From the NCBI RefSeq assembly GCF_024129435.1, contig NZ_JAMXXN010000005.1, positions 62,001-126,000 on the forward strand: a DNA stretch of 64,000 bases. Reading direction: 5' to 3'. Position 1 is the stretch's first letter. Every line of letters starts with the position of its first letter. The notes beneath the pieces were generated by a model. That model ran no database searches. It was not told the origin of the DNA and saw only the letters and a list, made by a program, of their open reading frames with translations. Source of the stretch: Acinetobacter lwoffii (GTDB lineage: Bacteria; Pseudomonadota; Gammaproteobacteria; Pseudomonadales; Moraxellaceae). The position numbers and the translations under genes were made by a program. This document shows positions 1-8,455 of this stretch, in pieces.

Positions 1-502
1 CTTCTTCATGCAGTTTAACGAACACTTCTTTCACAGCATTGGATAAACCTTCATCCATGGTGAAGCGTTCACGAGACCAGTCAACTGAAGAACCTAGGCG
101 ACGGATTTGACGGGTAATGTTACCGCCAGATTGTTCTTTCCATTCCCATACTTTTTCGATGAACTTTTCACGACCCAGGTCATGACGGCTAATGCCTTGT
201 GCACCCAACTGACGCTCAACCACCATTTGTGTTGCAATACCGGCGTGGTCAGTACCCGGTTGCCATAAAGTATTTTTACCTGACATACGGTTAAAACGGG
301 TTAAAGCATCCATGATGGCATTGTTAAAACCATGACCCATGTGCAGGCTACCCGTGACGTTTGGTGGTGGAATCATGATACAGAAAGATTCGCCTTTTTC
401 AGACGGCTTAAAGTAGCCACGCTCTTCCCAAGTTTGGTACCATTTTTTCTCGATCTCGGTCGGATCGTAGGTTGTCGCGATATTTTGCGCTGAGTCAGTC
501 AT
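1..502 (-). CDS. valS: Valine--tRNA ligase, N-terminal part (cut by window edge)
   Basis: Class I aminoacyl-tRNA synthetase that charges tRNA-Val in the cytoplasm. Only the first 167 or so codons are present; the gene runs off the left edge. The protein starts [21 protein letters not shown], and the ATP-binding HIGH-type motif is HMGH at about residues 54-57, after the IPPPNVTG segment typical of ValS. The start ATG lies at 500-502 on the minus strand. The KMSKS loop, editing domain and C-terminal coiled coil fall outside the window. Identification is firm from the N-terminal motifs. Confidence 0.95.
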   Translation of the reverse strand, partial: MTDSAQNIATTYDPTEIEKKWYQTWEERGYFKPSEKGESFCIMIPPPNVTGSLHMGHGFNNAIMDALTRFNRMSGKNTLWQPGTDHAGIATQMVVERQLGAQGISRHDLGREKFIEKVWEWKEQSGGNITRQIRRLGSSVDWSRERFTMDEGLSNAVKEVFVKLHEE

Positions 503-677
503 AGTCTAAACAGATCAAAAGTGAATGAAAAATTGCATCTATTGTAGCAAAAAAAATAGTGCATGCGGCAGCTTAACCAAATGCAAACTTTAGCCAATTG
601 GCATGTATAGCAACTCATCGTATGATAGAACGATAAAAAAACGCGACTCATCGCAGCATATCAAAAAGGATAATAAG

Positions 678-1349
678 ATGAGCTATAGCATTTCCCTGAA
701 GCTTCAACCCGAAACCCATCAGCGCTTTAAAGACCTGCATTCCCGATTAAATGCCGGCGAGCGAGACAGTCTTGCCAGACCCTTAGGTGAAAATCTGGCC
801 GATATGGCCTGTGAAATTATTGACCAGATTTTTGGTCAGGTGGTGCAGCTGGCCAATTCACCGGACAGTGATTCCGAAAAAGTGATTCAGCAGATTATGC
901 ATAACACCCGTAAATATATGCCGTGGTCGGTTTCGTTGTTTGGCAATGAGCGGCTGATGCCTATGGTGAACTATTTGCATCGCATGACCTATGAGTATCA
1001 AGGTGATGCTTTTGTCCGTTATCCGGTAGAAAAATTGCTGGTGATGGAACTGCTCGGCTGTATTGACCAGATGAAAAATGGTAATCACCAATATGTATCA
1101 CCCGCTTTAAAAGCCTTTACTCAGGTGGTCGATCAAGGGGTGACGCATTTAATCCGTGAACCGAAAAAAATGTTGAAATTTAATGTCGTGGTCGATAAAA
1201 CCTTGAATGGGGTGATTCATTTAACCACCCAGTTAGGCTATAAACGTTTTGACAAGCTCGGTAGCATCTATGATGCCGATACCATGAGTTATTATTTTGA
1301 GCATTTGCTGGTATTTCTGGAAGATGAAATGCCGCACCATATTCATTAA
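678..1349 (+). CDS. Conserved hypothetical protein, 223 aa
   Basis: I do not recognise this family. The frame is open from 603, but the ATG at 678 has an AAGGA ribosome-binding site 7-8 nt upstream and is the likelier start, giving MSYSISLKLQPETHQRFKDL. The product is soluble-looking and mostly helical, with no signal peptide, membrane segment or cysteine cluster. It lies head-to-head with valS and 20 bp before the SDR gene, so it may share a transcript with it. No function can be given. Confidence 0.75.
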   Translation: MSYSISLKLQPETHQRFKDLHSRLNAGERDSLARPLGENLADMACEIIDQIFGQVVQLANSPDSDSEKVIQQIMHNTRKYMPWSVSLFGNERLMPMVNYLHRMTYEYQGDAFVRYPVEKLLVMELLGCIDQMKNGNHQYVSPALKAFTQVVDQGVTHLIREPKKMLKFNVVVDKTLNGVIHLTTQLGYKRFDKLGSIYDADTMSYYFEHLLVFLEDEMPHHIH

Positions 1350-1369
1350 AACAAGGGAAAGAGGATTTC

Positions 1370-2176
1370 ATGGCGAAAGTTGAAGACTTAAATGGAAAAG
1401 TGGTCTGGATTACCGGCGCATCTTCAGGGATTGGCAAGGCGATTGCACAACAATGTGCTGCACTTGGGGTACAGGTGGTACTAACCGCACGCCGGCATGA
1501 AGAACTGGAAAATGTTCGCCAAAGTCTCACCAATCCAGATCAGCATATTTCAGTTATTGCCGATATCACGGATGAAAGTCAGGTCCGTCATGCCTATGAA
1601 CAGGTTTTGCAACAAAAAGGCCGGATCGACTGGCTGATTAATAATGCAGGTTTAAGCCAACGTGCCCTGATTCAGGACACTACCATGCAGACTGAACGTG
1701 CCATTATGGAAGTCGATTATTTCTCGCAGGTATTTCTCACCAAAATGGTATTGCCGACCTTTCTGGCACAAAAATCAGGTCGTATCGTGTTTATTTCCAG
1801 TGTGGCAGGTTTGCTTGGCACCCAGTATCGCGCCTCCTATTCAGCAGCCAAAGCAGCGATTCATATGTGGGCCAATAGTTTACGTGTTGAAGTTGCTGAT
1901 CAGGGCGTTCAGGTCTCAGTGATATTCCCGGGCTTTGTTCAAACCAATGTGTCGTTTAATGCTTTAAATGGGGAAGGCAAGCCACAAGCCAAGCAGGATG
2001 AAGCGATTGAAAATGGTCTGTCGGCAGAAGATTTTGCCCGTCAAAGCGTACAAGCCTTGCAGTGCGGCGAAGAATATATCGTGATTGGCGGAAAGAAAGA
2101 AAAACTTGGTGTGCTAGTTTCACGTATTTCCCCCAAGGTGCTGTACAAAATGATTCGCAAGACCAAGGTCAAATAA
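1370..2176 (+). CDS. Short-chain dehydrogenase/reductase (SDR) family oxidoreductase
   Basis: NAD(P)-dependent oxidoreductase of the classical SDR fold, 268 aa. The cofactor motif TGASSGIG lies at about residues 15-22, NNAG at about 90, and the catalytic Ser (FISSVAG) and YSAAK (Tyr-x-x-x-Lys) at about 140-165. The C-terminus is basic (MIRKTKVK), as in membrane-associated DHRS7-like SDRs. The substrate cannot be read from the sequence. The start ATG follows an AGAGGA site; the gene is 20 bp downstream of the hypothetical gene and convergent with the diguanylate cyclase. Confidence 0.9.
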   Translation: MAKVEDLNGKVVWITGASSGIGKAIAQQCAALGVQVVLTARRHEELENVRQSLTNPDQHISVIADITDESQVRHAYEQVLQQKGRIDWLINNAGLSQRALIQDTTMQTERAIMEVDYFSQVFLTKMVLPTFLAQKSGRIVFISSVAGLLGTQYRASYSAAKAAIHMWANSLRVEVADQGVQVSVIFPGFVQTNVSFNALNGEGKPQAKQDEAIENGLSAEDFARQSVQALQCGEEYIVIGGKKEKLGVLVSRISPKVLYKMIRKTKVK

Positions 2177-2194
2177 TTTAAAGCCTGATCAAAT

Positions 2195-3349
2195 TCAGGC
2201 AATTTTCTCTTGAGCGAATTGAACCTGATTACGGCCCATCTGTTTGGCTTGATACATGGCATGATCAGCCGCTAAAGTGGCTTCTTTAATCTGATTAGGA
2301 TGATTGAAGAAGCTGACTCCGATACTGATGGTTAAATAAATATGCTGCTGTTCATGATGTAATGGGGTTTCTTCAAGCTGCAACCGGATCCGTTCAGCAA
2401 TTTTAAAGGCGGCATCTTTTTGAATGTCATGCAAGACGAGCAGAAACTCTTCACCACCAATACGTGACACTTGGTCTTTGTCCCGAATATTGGCTTTAAA
2501 TATCTGACTGATATGTTGTAAAACCAGATCACCGACCTGATGTCCATAACGATCATTAACTGCTTTGAAATGATCTAAATCTGCCATCAAAACTGCATGC
2601 TGTAAGGCAGGATTAGGATCTATTTTTTGAATATAGGCTTCAAAGCCACGGCGGTTTAATAATCCGGTCAGCGGGTCGTGATGGCGCTCCCGTTGCAACT
2701 TTCGCACCAGATCCAAAATTGCACAACCAATGAATAAACCTAAAAAGATCAAATCAATCAGCAGCAGGAGCAGCTGTGTAAATGCCCACGCTGGTTCGTA
2801 ATGGGCGACAAATCCCTGATCCTTAAGTAAAACAGAGAATAGCAAGGCACGACCCATAATGATGAACACGGTCGCGAGGGTAAAAATTTTCAGGTAACTG
2901 TCGATACGTAAGCCTGTGCTCGTCCGAATAAAGGCAATTGGGCGGTGCAAATAAATTGCCGCATTAATGCTACCAATAATCAGCAAACGGGCAGTCTGGT
3001 CAGCAGTCACTTGGGTAAAGTAGTAAATACCAAACGCACCCAAGGCAATCAGGTAAATATAGTTTGGCCATGCATAGTCGATTTTTAAAAGCTCATAAAT
3101 GGCTTTGCTGTGAAAGGTACAGGACAAGAAGTAAACAGCAGCAATTAAACTGGATATTTCCACCAAAACTGATGCCGATAAAACGGTATTGAGTAATATC
3201 GTCACGCCAATCAGAATCAGTGCATAAGCATAAGATCTTAAATAATTAGGTAAGCCTTTATAATAGGAAATACTCAGCGTGATGATCCCCAGGCTCGACA
3301 TGATGCTGGGCACGAGTAGACTGTAAAAATTCAAATCCGGGATCAGCAT
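2195..3349 (-). CDS. Membrane-anchored diguanylate cyclase (GGDEF)
   Basis: Makes the second messenger cyclic-di-GMP from two GTP. Of 384 aa, the first 215 or so form about six hydrophobic segments with no recognisable sensor motif. After a linker (RKLQRERHHDPLTGLLNRRGF) comes a GGDEF domain from about residue 220 to the end. The active-site motif is intact as GGEEF (about 300). Five residues before it sits RDKD, an RxxD inhibitory (I) site, so product feedback is likely. The gene is divergent from glsA and probably monocistronic. The signal it senses is unknown. Confidence 0.92.
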   Translation of the reverse strand: MLIPDLNFYSLLVPSIMSSLGIITLSISYYKGLPNYLRSYAYALILIGVTILLNTVLSASVLVEISSLIAAVYFLSCTFHSKAIYELLKIDYAWPNYIYLIALGAFGIYYFTQVTADQTARLLIIGSINAAIYLHRPIAFIRTSTGLRIDSYLKIFTLATVFIIMGRALLFSVLLKDQGFVAHYEPAWAFTQLLLLLIDLIFLGLFIGCAILDLVRKLQRERHHDPLTGLLNRRGFEAYIQKIDPNPALQHAVLMADLDHFKAVNDRYGHQVGDLVLQHISQIFKANIRDKDQVSRIGGEEFLLVLHDIQKDAAFKIAERIRLQLEETPLHHEQQHIYLTISIGVSFFNHPNQIKEATLAADHAMYQAKQMGRNQVQFAQEKIA

Positions 3350-3537
3350 GTTAGATTATAATGTGAGCAGGTGGGTGAATAATATCATTTATTGCGATGA
3401 AAAATATAAATAAAATGGATAATCAAACTAATCGAAATGACCTGTTGAACCGCTCGATATTTTATAAAAACTCAAAAAAATAATATCAAAATGCCCCTTA
3501 CTCCTGATGATCATTGAGCTGAAAAGGCATTTGTTTT

Positions 3538-3583
3538 AGTCCAAATCGATGGACGTATTTATAAAATGCTACCAATTTGGACT
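3538..3583. repeat. 9-bp perfect inverted repeat upstream of glsA
   Basis: AGTCCAAAT (3538-3546) is repeated in inverted form as ATTTGGACT (3575-3583) with a 28-bp spacer, about 60 bp before the glsA start. It could be a two-half-site operator or a leader hairpin for glsA. Nothing else recognisable was seen in the 295-bp divergent gap between the diguanylate cyclase gene and glsA. Confidence 0.4.
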
Positions 3584-3644
3584 TGTAGTTTTATCCTGAA
3601 AATTTAAGGTGGAAACAGGATGAAAATATAAAGGATCTATCTGA

Positions 3645-4919
3645 ATGAAAACCCCGGTGCCCGATTATCTCCAGCATGTATTAACGGTCTGTCATGATAA
3701 TGATCAGGGCGCTTTGGCTGACTATATCCCTGAACTGGCAGCGGTAGATCCAAACAAGTTCGCTTTGGCGCTGACCACGGTGGATGGCACGATTTATTCC
3801 ACGGGAGATGATGAAACCGAATTTACCATGCAGTCGATGTCCAAGCCTTTTGCCTATGCCTTGGCATTGCAGCATTTGGGAATTCCAGCAGTACTGGAAA
3901 AGGTCGGCGTTGAACCTTCAGGAGAGGCTTTTAATCAGATTTCGCTAGATAAAGAAACCAATCTTCCTAAAAATCCAATGATTAACTCGGGTGCGATCAC
4001 TACGCATTCTTTGATTCCGGTACAAAAAGGCATTTCACGTGCGGAATGCTTACGCCGTTTTTTAAGTGAGCTGGCAGGACGTCAACTGGAATTCGACAAG
4101 CAGGTGTATAAGTCGGAAGTCAAAACTGCATTCCGGAACCTGTCGATTGGCTATATGCTGCGTACTGTAGGTGTGCTGGATTCGGATCCGGTAGAAATCG
4201 TCAATGGATACATCAAGCAATGTGCGATTAAAGTGACGGTCAAAGATCTGGCAAATATCTGTAGTGTGCTCGCCAATGGCGGTGTTCAGGCCAAAACGGG
4301 CAAACAGCTGCTAGAGCGTGATGTGGTGCGCCAAGTGCTCAGCGTGATGATGACCTGTGGCATGTATGATGCGGCGGGTGACTGGCTGACGACGGTGGGC
4401 ATTCCTGCCAAAAGTGGTGTATCGGGCGGAATTATCGGGGTATTGCCTGGGCAGGTGGGAATTGTGGTTTTTTCTCCTAAAATTGATGAGCATGGGCATA
4501 GTGTACGTGGCGTGGATATTTTTGAGCGTTTGTCGCGGGACATGGGCTTGCATCTGATGGAAGGGACGCCATCGGCACAGACCATTTTGCAAAGTCGTTA
4601 TACTGTAGGTAAGAACAATGACATTGTCGTGTATGAGCTGCGCGGTGTATTGCAATTTACAGAATCCGAAATGTTGCTGCGAATTTTGCAGGATGAGCCA
4701 GACGCTCAAACACCTATAGTCATAGACCTGACCAATTTGACTTTGATTCATGATGTGGGTGCACGCATGTTATTTGAAGGTGTCAAACGTTTACAAGCGA
4801 ATGGGCACAAAGTGGTGGTCATTGACTCAGAAGGCGTATTGGGTGAGGAACAGGTGAAAGGCAATAAGCAGGTAGTGGTGACAGAAGAGTTAGAGCGCTA
4901 TTTAGAGAAGTTTAGTTAA
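3645..4919 (+). CDS. glsA: Glutaminase A with C-terminal STAS domain
   Basis: Hydrolyses L-glutamine to glutamate and ammonia in the cytoplasm. Residues 1-310 or so form the serine-dependent glutaminase fold: SMSK at 64-67 (Ser-x-x-Lys dyad), NPMINSGAI, GMYDAAGDW and AKSGVSGG. From about residue 325 there is a STAS domain (IVIDLTNLTLIHDVGARML). In anti-anti-sigma STAS proteins a phosphorylatable Ser lies in the equivalent DxSxxxxIDSSG loop; here the loop reads IHDVGA, so classic phospho-switching is unlikely. At 424 aa it is about 100 aa longer than single-domain bacterial glutaminases. An AAAGGA site precedes the ATG. Confidence 0.93.
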   Translation: MKTPVPDYLQHVLTVCHDNDQGALADYIPELAAVDPNKFALALTTVDGTIYSTGDDETEFTMQSMSKPFAYALALQHLGIPAVLEKVGVEPSGEAFNQISLDKETNLPKNPMINSGAITTHSLIPVQKGISRAECLRRFLSELAGRQLEFDKQVYKSEVKTAFRNLSIGYMLRTVGVLDSDPVEIVNGYIKQCAIKVTVKDLANICSVLANGGVQAKTGKQLLERDVVRQVLSVMMTCGMYDAAGDWLTTVGIPAKSGVSGGIIGVLPGQVGIVVFSPKIDEHGHSVRGVDIFERLSRDMGLHLMEGTPSAQTILQSRYTVGKNNDIVVYELRGVLQFTESEMLLRILQDEPDAQTPIVIDLTNLTLIHDVGARMLFEGVKRLQANGHKVVVIDSEGVLGEEQVKGNKQVVVTEELERYLEKFS

Positions 4920-4993
4920 GCCATACTTATAGGGATGAGTATGCCTTTCATTATTTGTGCTTTTAAACTTACTCAGTAGAGGAAATGAAATAT

Positions 4994-5025
4994 AAAAAAG
5001 CCCCGAACAGTGTCGAGGCTCTTTT
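4994..5025. terminator. Bidirectional terminator between glsA and the dihydroxyacetone kinase gene
   Basis: Hairpin AGCCCCGA / TCGAGGCT with one mismatch and a 6-nt loop, flanked by an A-run on the left and TTTT on the right. It can serve the two convergent genes. Confidence 0.7.
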
Positions 5026-5040
5026 CAAATCTTGAAAAGT

Positions 5041-6771
5041 TTATTTAATATGCTCGGCAATGTCCGTAAAGATCACGCCTAAGCCATGTGCACCAGCATC
5101 TGGATAACCTAAGCTACGATCACCGACTGTACCGGCACGGCCCATACGCGCTACGATGTCTTTGGTAGATTCTGCACCTTTTACCGCAGCCTCTGCACCC
5201 AAGACAAAGTTTTCTTTAAACGTCTTGTCGGTATTGGCTGACCAAGAGTCTGCGCAAGGTGCAAGTGCATCAATCAGGGTTTTATCACCGACCACAGCAC
5301 CACGACCAAATGAACGCTCACCTGTCACTTGAATACCTTTAACCGCAGCTTGCAGCATCTCGGCAAAATCTGCCACGCTTAGGATTTGTTTACCTTGAAT
5401 GGCTTTGCTGGCTGAACGGAAAGCAGAACCCCAAATTGGCCCTGACGCACCGCCACAATGTTCCATAATAATCATGGAACTATTCAGCAGGAATTCATCC
5501 ATGTGCTGCGCTTGAATCAGGCTTTGCCATTCGCGTTTCAGTTGTTTAAAGCCTTTGGCGACGCTCATACCAAAATCGCCGTCACCTGCATGGGCATCCA
5601 GCTCGCAGAATGGCACTTCGTTTTTGATGATGCAGGCCGCCATCACATCGACCACATAACGCATGTTTTCAATCGTGAATTGCTCGTTCTGAATTTCAGC
5701 ATGTTCTGCTTGGGTTTCAACTTCGGTATTGGCGGTTTGTTTTGCTGCTGCATCTTGTGCTGCAAATTCAAATGGTAGTGCAGGTGAGCCATCAAGCTTT
5801 AAGGCAGGGGTATTGGCTTCCGCATCCAGATAGGTTTTCAGTTCATCATCCACAGCAAGTAATGAGACCGATGCACCATTCATGTCGATACTGGTCATGT
5901 AGTTGCCAACAAATGTACGGTAAATCTTGATGCCTTTACGTGCCAGATGTTCGCATACATCATTGTTAAACACATACAGTTCTTGCATTGGTGTTGAACC
6001 AAAGCCATTCACCAACAACGCAACTTCTTGCATGTCAGGACGGTCAAGAAATAAGTCATCGACCATACGTTGTGCCATTTCTTTCGATGGCAAGATTTTT
6101 TCACGACGGATGCCGGGTTCACCGTGGATACCGACGCCATATTCCATTTCATTATCGGTTAGGGTAAAGGTTGGTGTACCTTTCGCAGGAACGGTACATG
6201 AGCTATAAGCAAAACCTAAGCTAATCACGTTATCTGCTGCTTTTTGAGCCACAGCTTTGACTTCCTTAAGCTCTAAACCTTTTGACGCTGCTGCACCTGC
6301 AATTTTATGTACAAATACAGTACCCGCCACGCCACGACGACCAACCGTATAGAGGCTATCTTTAACGGCAATATCATCCGCCACTTTGACATAATCGACT
6401 TTAATGCCATCTTCTGCTGCCAAAGCTGCACCATTCTGGAAATTCATCATATCGCCAGAATAGTTTTTGATGATCATCAGTACACCTTTGTCTGTCGCGA
6501 CATGTTGCAGGGCTTTGTAGACCTGAATTTGAGAAGGTGATGCAAATACATCACCACACACGGCCGCGTCTAACATGCCAGTACCCACAAAGCCTGCATG
6601 TGCAGGTTCGTGACCACTGCCACCGCCACTGATCAGTGCCACGTTGTTGTGTTTCTCTTTACGTGAAATGATTTTATGGGATTCGGTAAATTGTAGTTCA
6701 GGATGGGCAAGGACAAAGCCTTTGCACATTTCGACAACCAAGTTTTCAGGGTTGTTGATGAGTTTTTTCAT
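5041..6771 (-). CDS. ATP-dependent dihydroxyacetone (glycerone) kinase, DAK1-DAK2 fusion
   Basis: Phosphorylates dihydroxyacetone with ATP to give DHAP. At 576 aa it is the single-chain type, not the PTS-linked DhaKLM system. DAK1 (about 1-330) carries GGGSGHEPAHAGF and GIHGEPG, whose His binds substrate covalently in known kinases. A linker of about 30 residues rich in Ala, Gln and Glu leads to DAK2 (about 365-576) with the ATP/Mg site HAGDGDFG, GGASGPIWG and GDKTLIDAL. The gene stands alone: no dha regulator, glycerol dehydrogenase or PTS component is adjacent. The start ATG at 6769-6771 follows a GGAGG-type site. Confidence 0.94.
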   Translation of the reverse strand: MKKLINNPENLVVEMCKGFVLAHPELQFTESHKIISRKEKHNNVALISGGGSGHEPAHAGFVGTGMLDAAVCGDVFASPSQIQVYKALQHVATDKGVLMIIKNYSGDMMNFQNGAALAAEDGIKVDYVKVADDIAVKDSLYTVGRRGVAGTVFVHKIAGAAASKGLELKEVKAVAQKAADNVISLGFAYSSCTVPAKGTPTFTLTDNEMEYGVGIHGEPGIRREKILPSKEMAQRMVDDLFLDRPDMQEVALLVNGFGSTPMQELYVFNNDVCEHLARKGIKIYRTFVGNYMTSIDMNGASVSLLAVDDELKTYLDAEANTPALKLDGSPALPFEFAAQDAAAKQTANTEVETQAEHAEIQNEQFTIENMRYVVDVMAACIIKNEVPFCELDAHAGDGDFGMSVAKGFKQLKREWQSLIQAQHMDEFLLNSSMIIMEHCGGASGPIWGSAFRSASKAIQGKQILSVADFAEMLQAAVKGIQVTGERSFGRGAVVGDKTLIDALAPCADSWSANTDKTFKENFVLGAEAAVKGAESTKDIVARMGRAGTVGDRSLGYPDAGAHGLGVIFTDIAEHIK

Positions 6772-6927
6772 GGAGGAAGGCCTTCACGTATTCTGGGAGA
6801 TGTGTAAAGTCTTATTATTATGGAAATGTTTGAAATTTGCAGACTGAAAAGTGTAAAAACAGATGATTTTGGGGTGAGCGGTTAGAAAAGGGGCAGTTTC
6901 AGATTTTTTATTGGTTGTTAAATTTTA

Positions 6928-7042
6928 CCTCTCCCTAACCCTCTCCTAAAAGGAGAGGGAATGTCTATTCATAAATTTATGTCAGCATTTAAATAGTAAT
7001 GAATGCTCCCTCTCCCATTGGGAGAGGGTCGGGGTGAGGGAT
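6928..7042. repeat. Paired palindromic repeat D0 (REPIN-like doublet)
   Basis: Two 9-bp perfect hairpins in inverted arrangement: CCCTCTCCT-AAA-AGGAGAGGG (6939-6959) and CCCTCTCCC-ATT-GGGAGAGGG (7008-7028). They are bounded outside by CTCTCCCTAA on the left and GGGTGAGGGAT on the right, which are roughly each other's reverse complement. The 48-bp spacer is AT-rich. The right end abuts the DUF559 gene remnant. Same family as the copies at 7305, 8301, 8430, 14408 and 59621. Confidence 0.75.
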
Positions 7043-7063
7043 TTTGTAAAGTAAATATGAGGT

Positions 7064-7315
7064 TTGCAGTTCTATCGGCAAAAGCCAATTTTAAATTACA
7101 TCGTGAATTTTTACTGTCCTGCTGTGAATTTGGTGATTGAGTGCGATGGCAGTCAACACTTTACAAATGAAGGCTTAGAAGCGGATCGGGTCCGAGATGA
7201 AGCCTTGGCTCAACTCGGATTGAAAGTGCTTAGGTTTGATAACGGGCAGGTGATCGAACAGTTGGATAATGTGGTAGAAGTGATTTATCAATTTATTCAA
7301 CAAGAATCTCCCTAA
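7064..7315 (+). pseudogene. DUF559 (Vsr-like endonuclease) gene, 5'-truncated
   Basis: The 83 residues match the C-terminal two-thirds of DUF559 proteins: QKPILNYIVNFYCP, then the predicted active-site strand LVIECDGSQH, then RDEALAQLGLKVLRFDN. Full-length DUF559 proteins are about 110-130 aa and begin with a helical segment around LRNRQLNGFKFRRQ; here that part is missing. The frame is closed by TGA at 7058-7060, just inside repeat D0, so the only start is TTG at 7064 without a clear ribosome-binding site. The stop codon and last two residues lie inside repeat D1. It may be a dead fragment or a minimal expressed domain; truncation looks likelier. Confidence 0.7.
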
Positions 7316-7411
7316 ATCCCTCTTTGAGAAAGAGGGACTTCATGCGAATTTTATGATGGTTTTGGATTCGTGCTGTTCCTCCCTTTTCAAAAGGGAGGTT
7401 AGGAGGGATTA
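7305..7411. repeat. Paired palindromic repeat D1 (REPIN-like doublet)
   Basis: Left hairpin TCCCTCTTT-GAG-AAAGAGGGA (7317-7337), right hairpin CCTCCCTTTT-C-AAAAGGGAGG (7378-7398). The spacer contains a CGAAT/ATTCG dyad. The outer ends are ATCTCCCTAA and GGAGGGATTA. The left end supplies the stop codon of the DUF559 remnant, and the right end supplies the stop codon (TAATCCCTCC, read on the minus strand) of the TIGR02391 gene. Confidence 0.75.
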
Positions 7412-8239
7412 TATTTGCCCTTCATACATTTTTTTAGCTTCAATTACTTTGTCTAATTTTCTATGAATTAAAGATACTGTTGATAATATATCTAAGGCAT
7501 CTTGTTCATCTATACTCCATGTAATTTTGGGAGCATGGGCTGTAGTATTTCTAAATGTTCCAAATATGCCTTTGAGTAAATGCATAAAACCATTCTGTTC
7601 ACTCTGATAGCTGGGTGTGGTTAAATTATTTAAGGCTAAATAAGGCACTTTATTTTTATACGAAAAAGCTTGATCAACTAATTCAGCTCCATCAGAAGTT
7701 AGATTCGTTTTAAGTCTGATTTTCTCAGCAATACTTTTAGTAGCTTCAAATACTGCATGAAAATAGTTATCTACAAGTAATTCTGCTTTGCAGAAAGTAA
7801 GTACATCAGGATGAATTTTTCTATCTAATAATGATTTTCTTAAATTTTTTGCTCGTGCTTCAGCCTCACTGAAAGTTTGAACTTTTTCAGCGTACTTGAT
7901 TTCTCCACTTTCTGTTAATTCAAAACCTTCGAAAGATAAAGCAAAATTTAAATCATTTTTTATGTATTCAAACCACTCCTTCCTATTTATGTGTCTCGAT
8001 GGGCGCATAACGTGCTTTATAAAAGCTAAAATATGATTTGAGCAACGGTCATTGTGTTGTTTGCTATTTAAAGCTTCGTATAGACGTTTCCATTTGGTGA
8101 TATTCGGTTGAAGGTCAGGGATATGACATTCTGCTAGATATTTGCCTATCTCAGTTCCAGAAAGTCCATCATTCGTTTCACCGAGAATTTTACATATTGA
8201 CTCTAAACTTCCTGAATCTAGAATTTTTATGATAGCCAT
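7409..8239 (-). CDS. TIGR02391 family (Ymh-like) protein, function unknown
   Basis: Of 276 aa, the C-terminal half (about 140-265) shows the hallmarks of the TIGR02391/Hypoth_Ymh family: HPDVLTFCKAELL near its start, a central EQNGFMHLLKGIFGTFRN, then TAHAPKI and DALDILSTVSLIHRKLD. The N-terminal half is an uncharacterised helical region. The gene is clearly AT-richer than both neighbours, with many AAA, TTT and ATT codons, and sits between inverted copies of a repeat. Both point to acquisition. From general knowledge, family members turn up on plasmids, phages and near restriction or defence genes; a defence role here is only inference. Confidence 0.75.
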   Translation of the reverse strand: MAIIKILDSGSLESICKILGETNDGLSGTEIGKYLAECHIPDLQPNITKWKRLYEALNSKQHNDRCSNHILAFIKHVMRPSRHINRKEWFEYIKNDLNFALSFEGFELTESGEIKYAEKVQTFSEAEARAKNLRKSLLDRKIHPDVLTFCKAELLVDNYFHAVFEATKSIAEKIRLKTNLTSDGAELVDQAFSYKNKVPYLALNNLTTPSYQSEQNGFMHLLKGIFGTFRNTTAHAPKITWSIDEQDALDILSTVSLIHRKLDKVIEAKKMYEGQI

Positions 8240-8300
8240 TATTTAATGTTCAATTTTTAGTATTTATTCATTTTAAGTAATTGTTTTATTTATATCAATT

Positions 8301-8412
8301 AATCCCTCCCAATCTCCCTTTAAAAAGGGAGGAGTTGTCACGTAAATAATTTGATACGTGGAAGTCCCTCTTTAACCTAGCGACATATATGGCTCAGGAT
8401 TTAGGGGGATTA
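8301..8412. repeat. Palindromic repeat D2, partly degenerate
   Basis: Starts AATCCCTCCC, then hairpin CTCCCTTT-AA-AAAGGGAG (8314-8331), then a spacer with a CACGTA/TACGTG dyad, and ends TTTAGGGGGATTA. The right hairpin is disrupted by unrelated bases (about 8378-8400). Its left 35 bp is an inverted near-copy of the right end of D1, so the two form terminal inverted repeats around the TIGR02391 gene. Confidence 0.65.
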
Positions 8413-8425
8413 AAAGATTAAAAAC

Positions 8426-8455
8426 AAAAATCCCCTCGATTGAGGGGGATTTTTT
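8426..8455. terminator. Terminator-like hairpin downstream of metH, part of repeat D3
   Basis: ATCCCCTC-GATT-GAGGGGGAT with A-runs on the left and TTTTTT on the right, so it can act in both directions, including for metH on the minus strand. It also forms the left half of repeat doublet D3. Confidence 0.6.

Noticed and set aside
603..677. Upstream extension of the 223-aa hypothetical gene to 603
   Set aside because: The ATG at 678 has a clear AAGGA site; the 25 extra residues are Lys/Ser/Asp-rich, as expected from translated promoter DNA.
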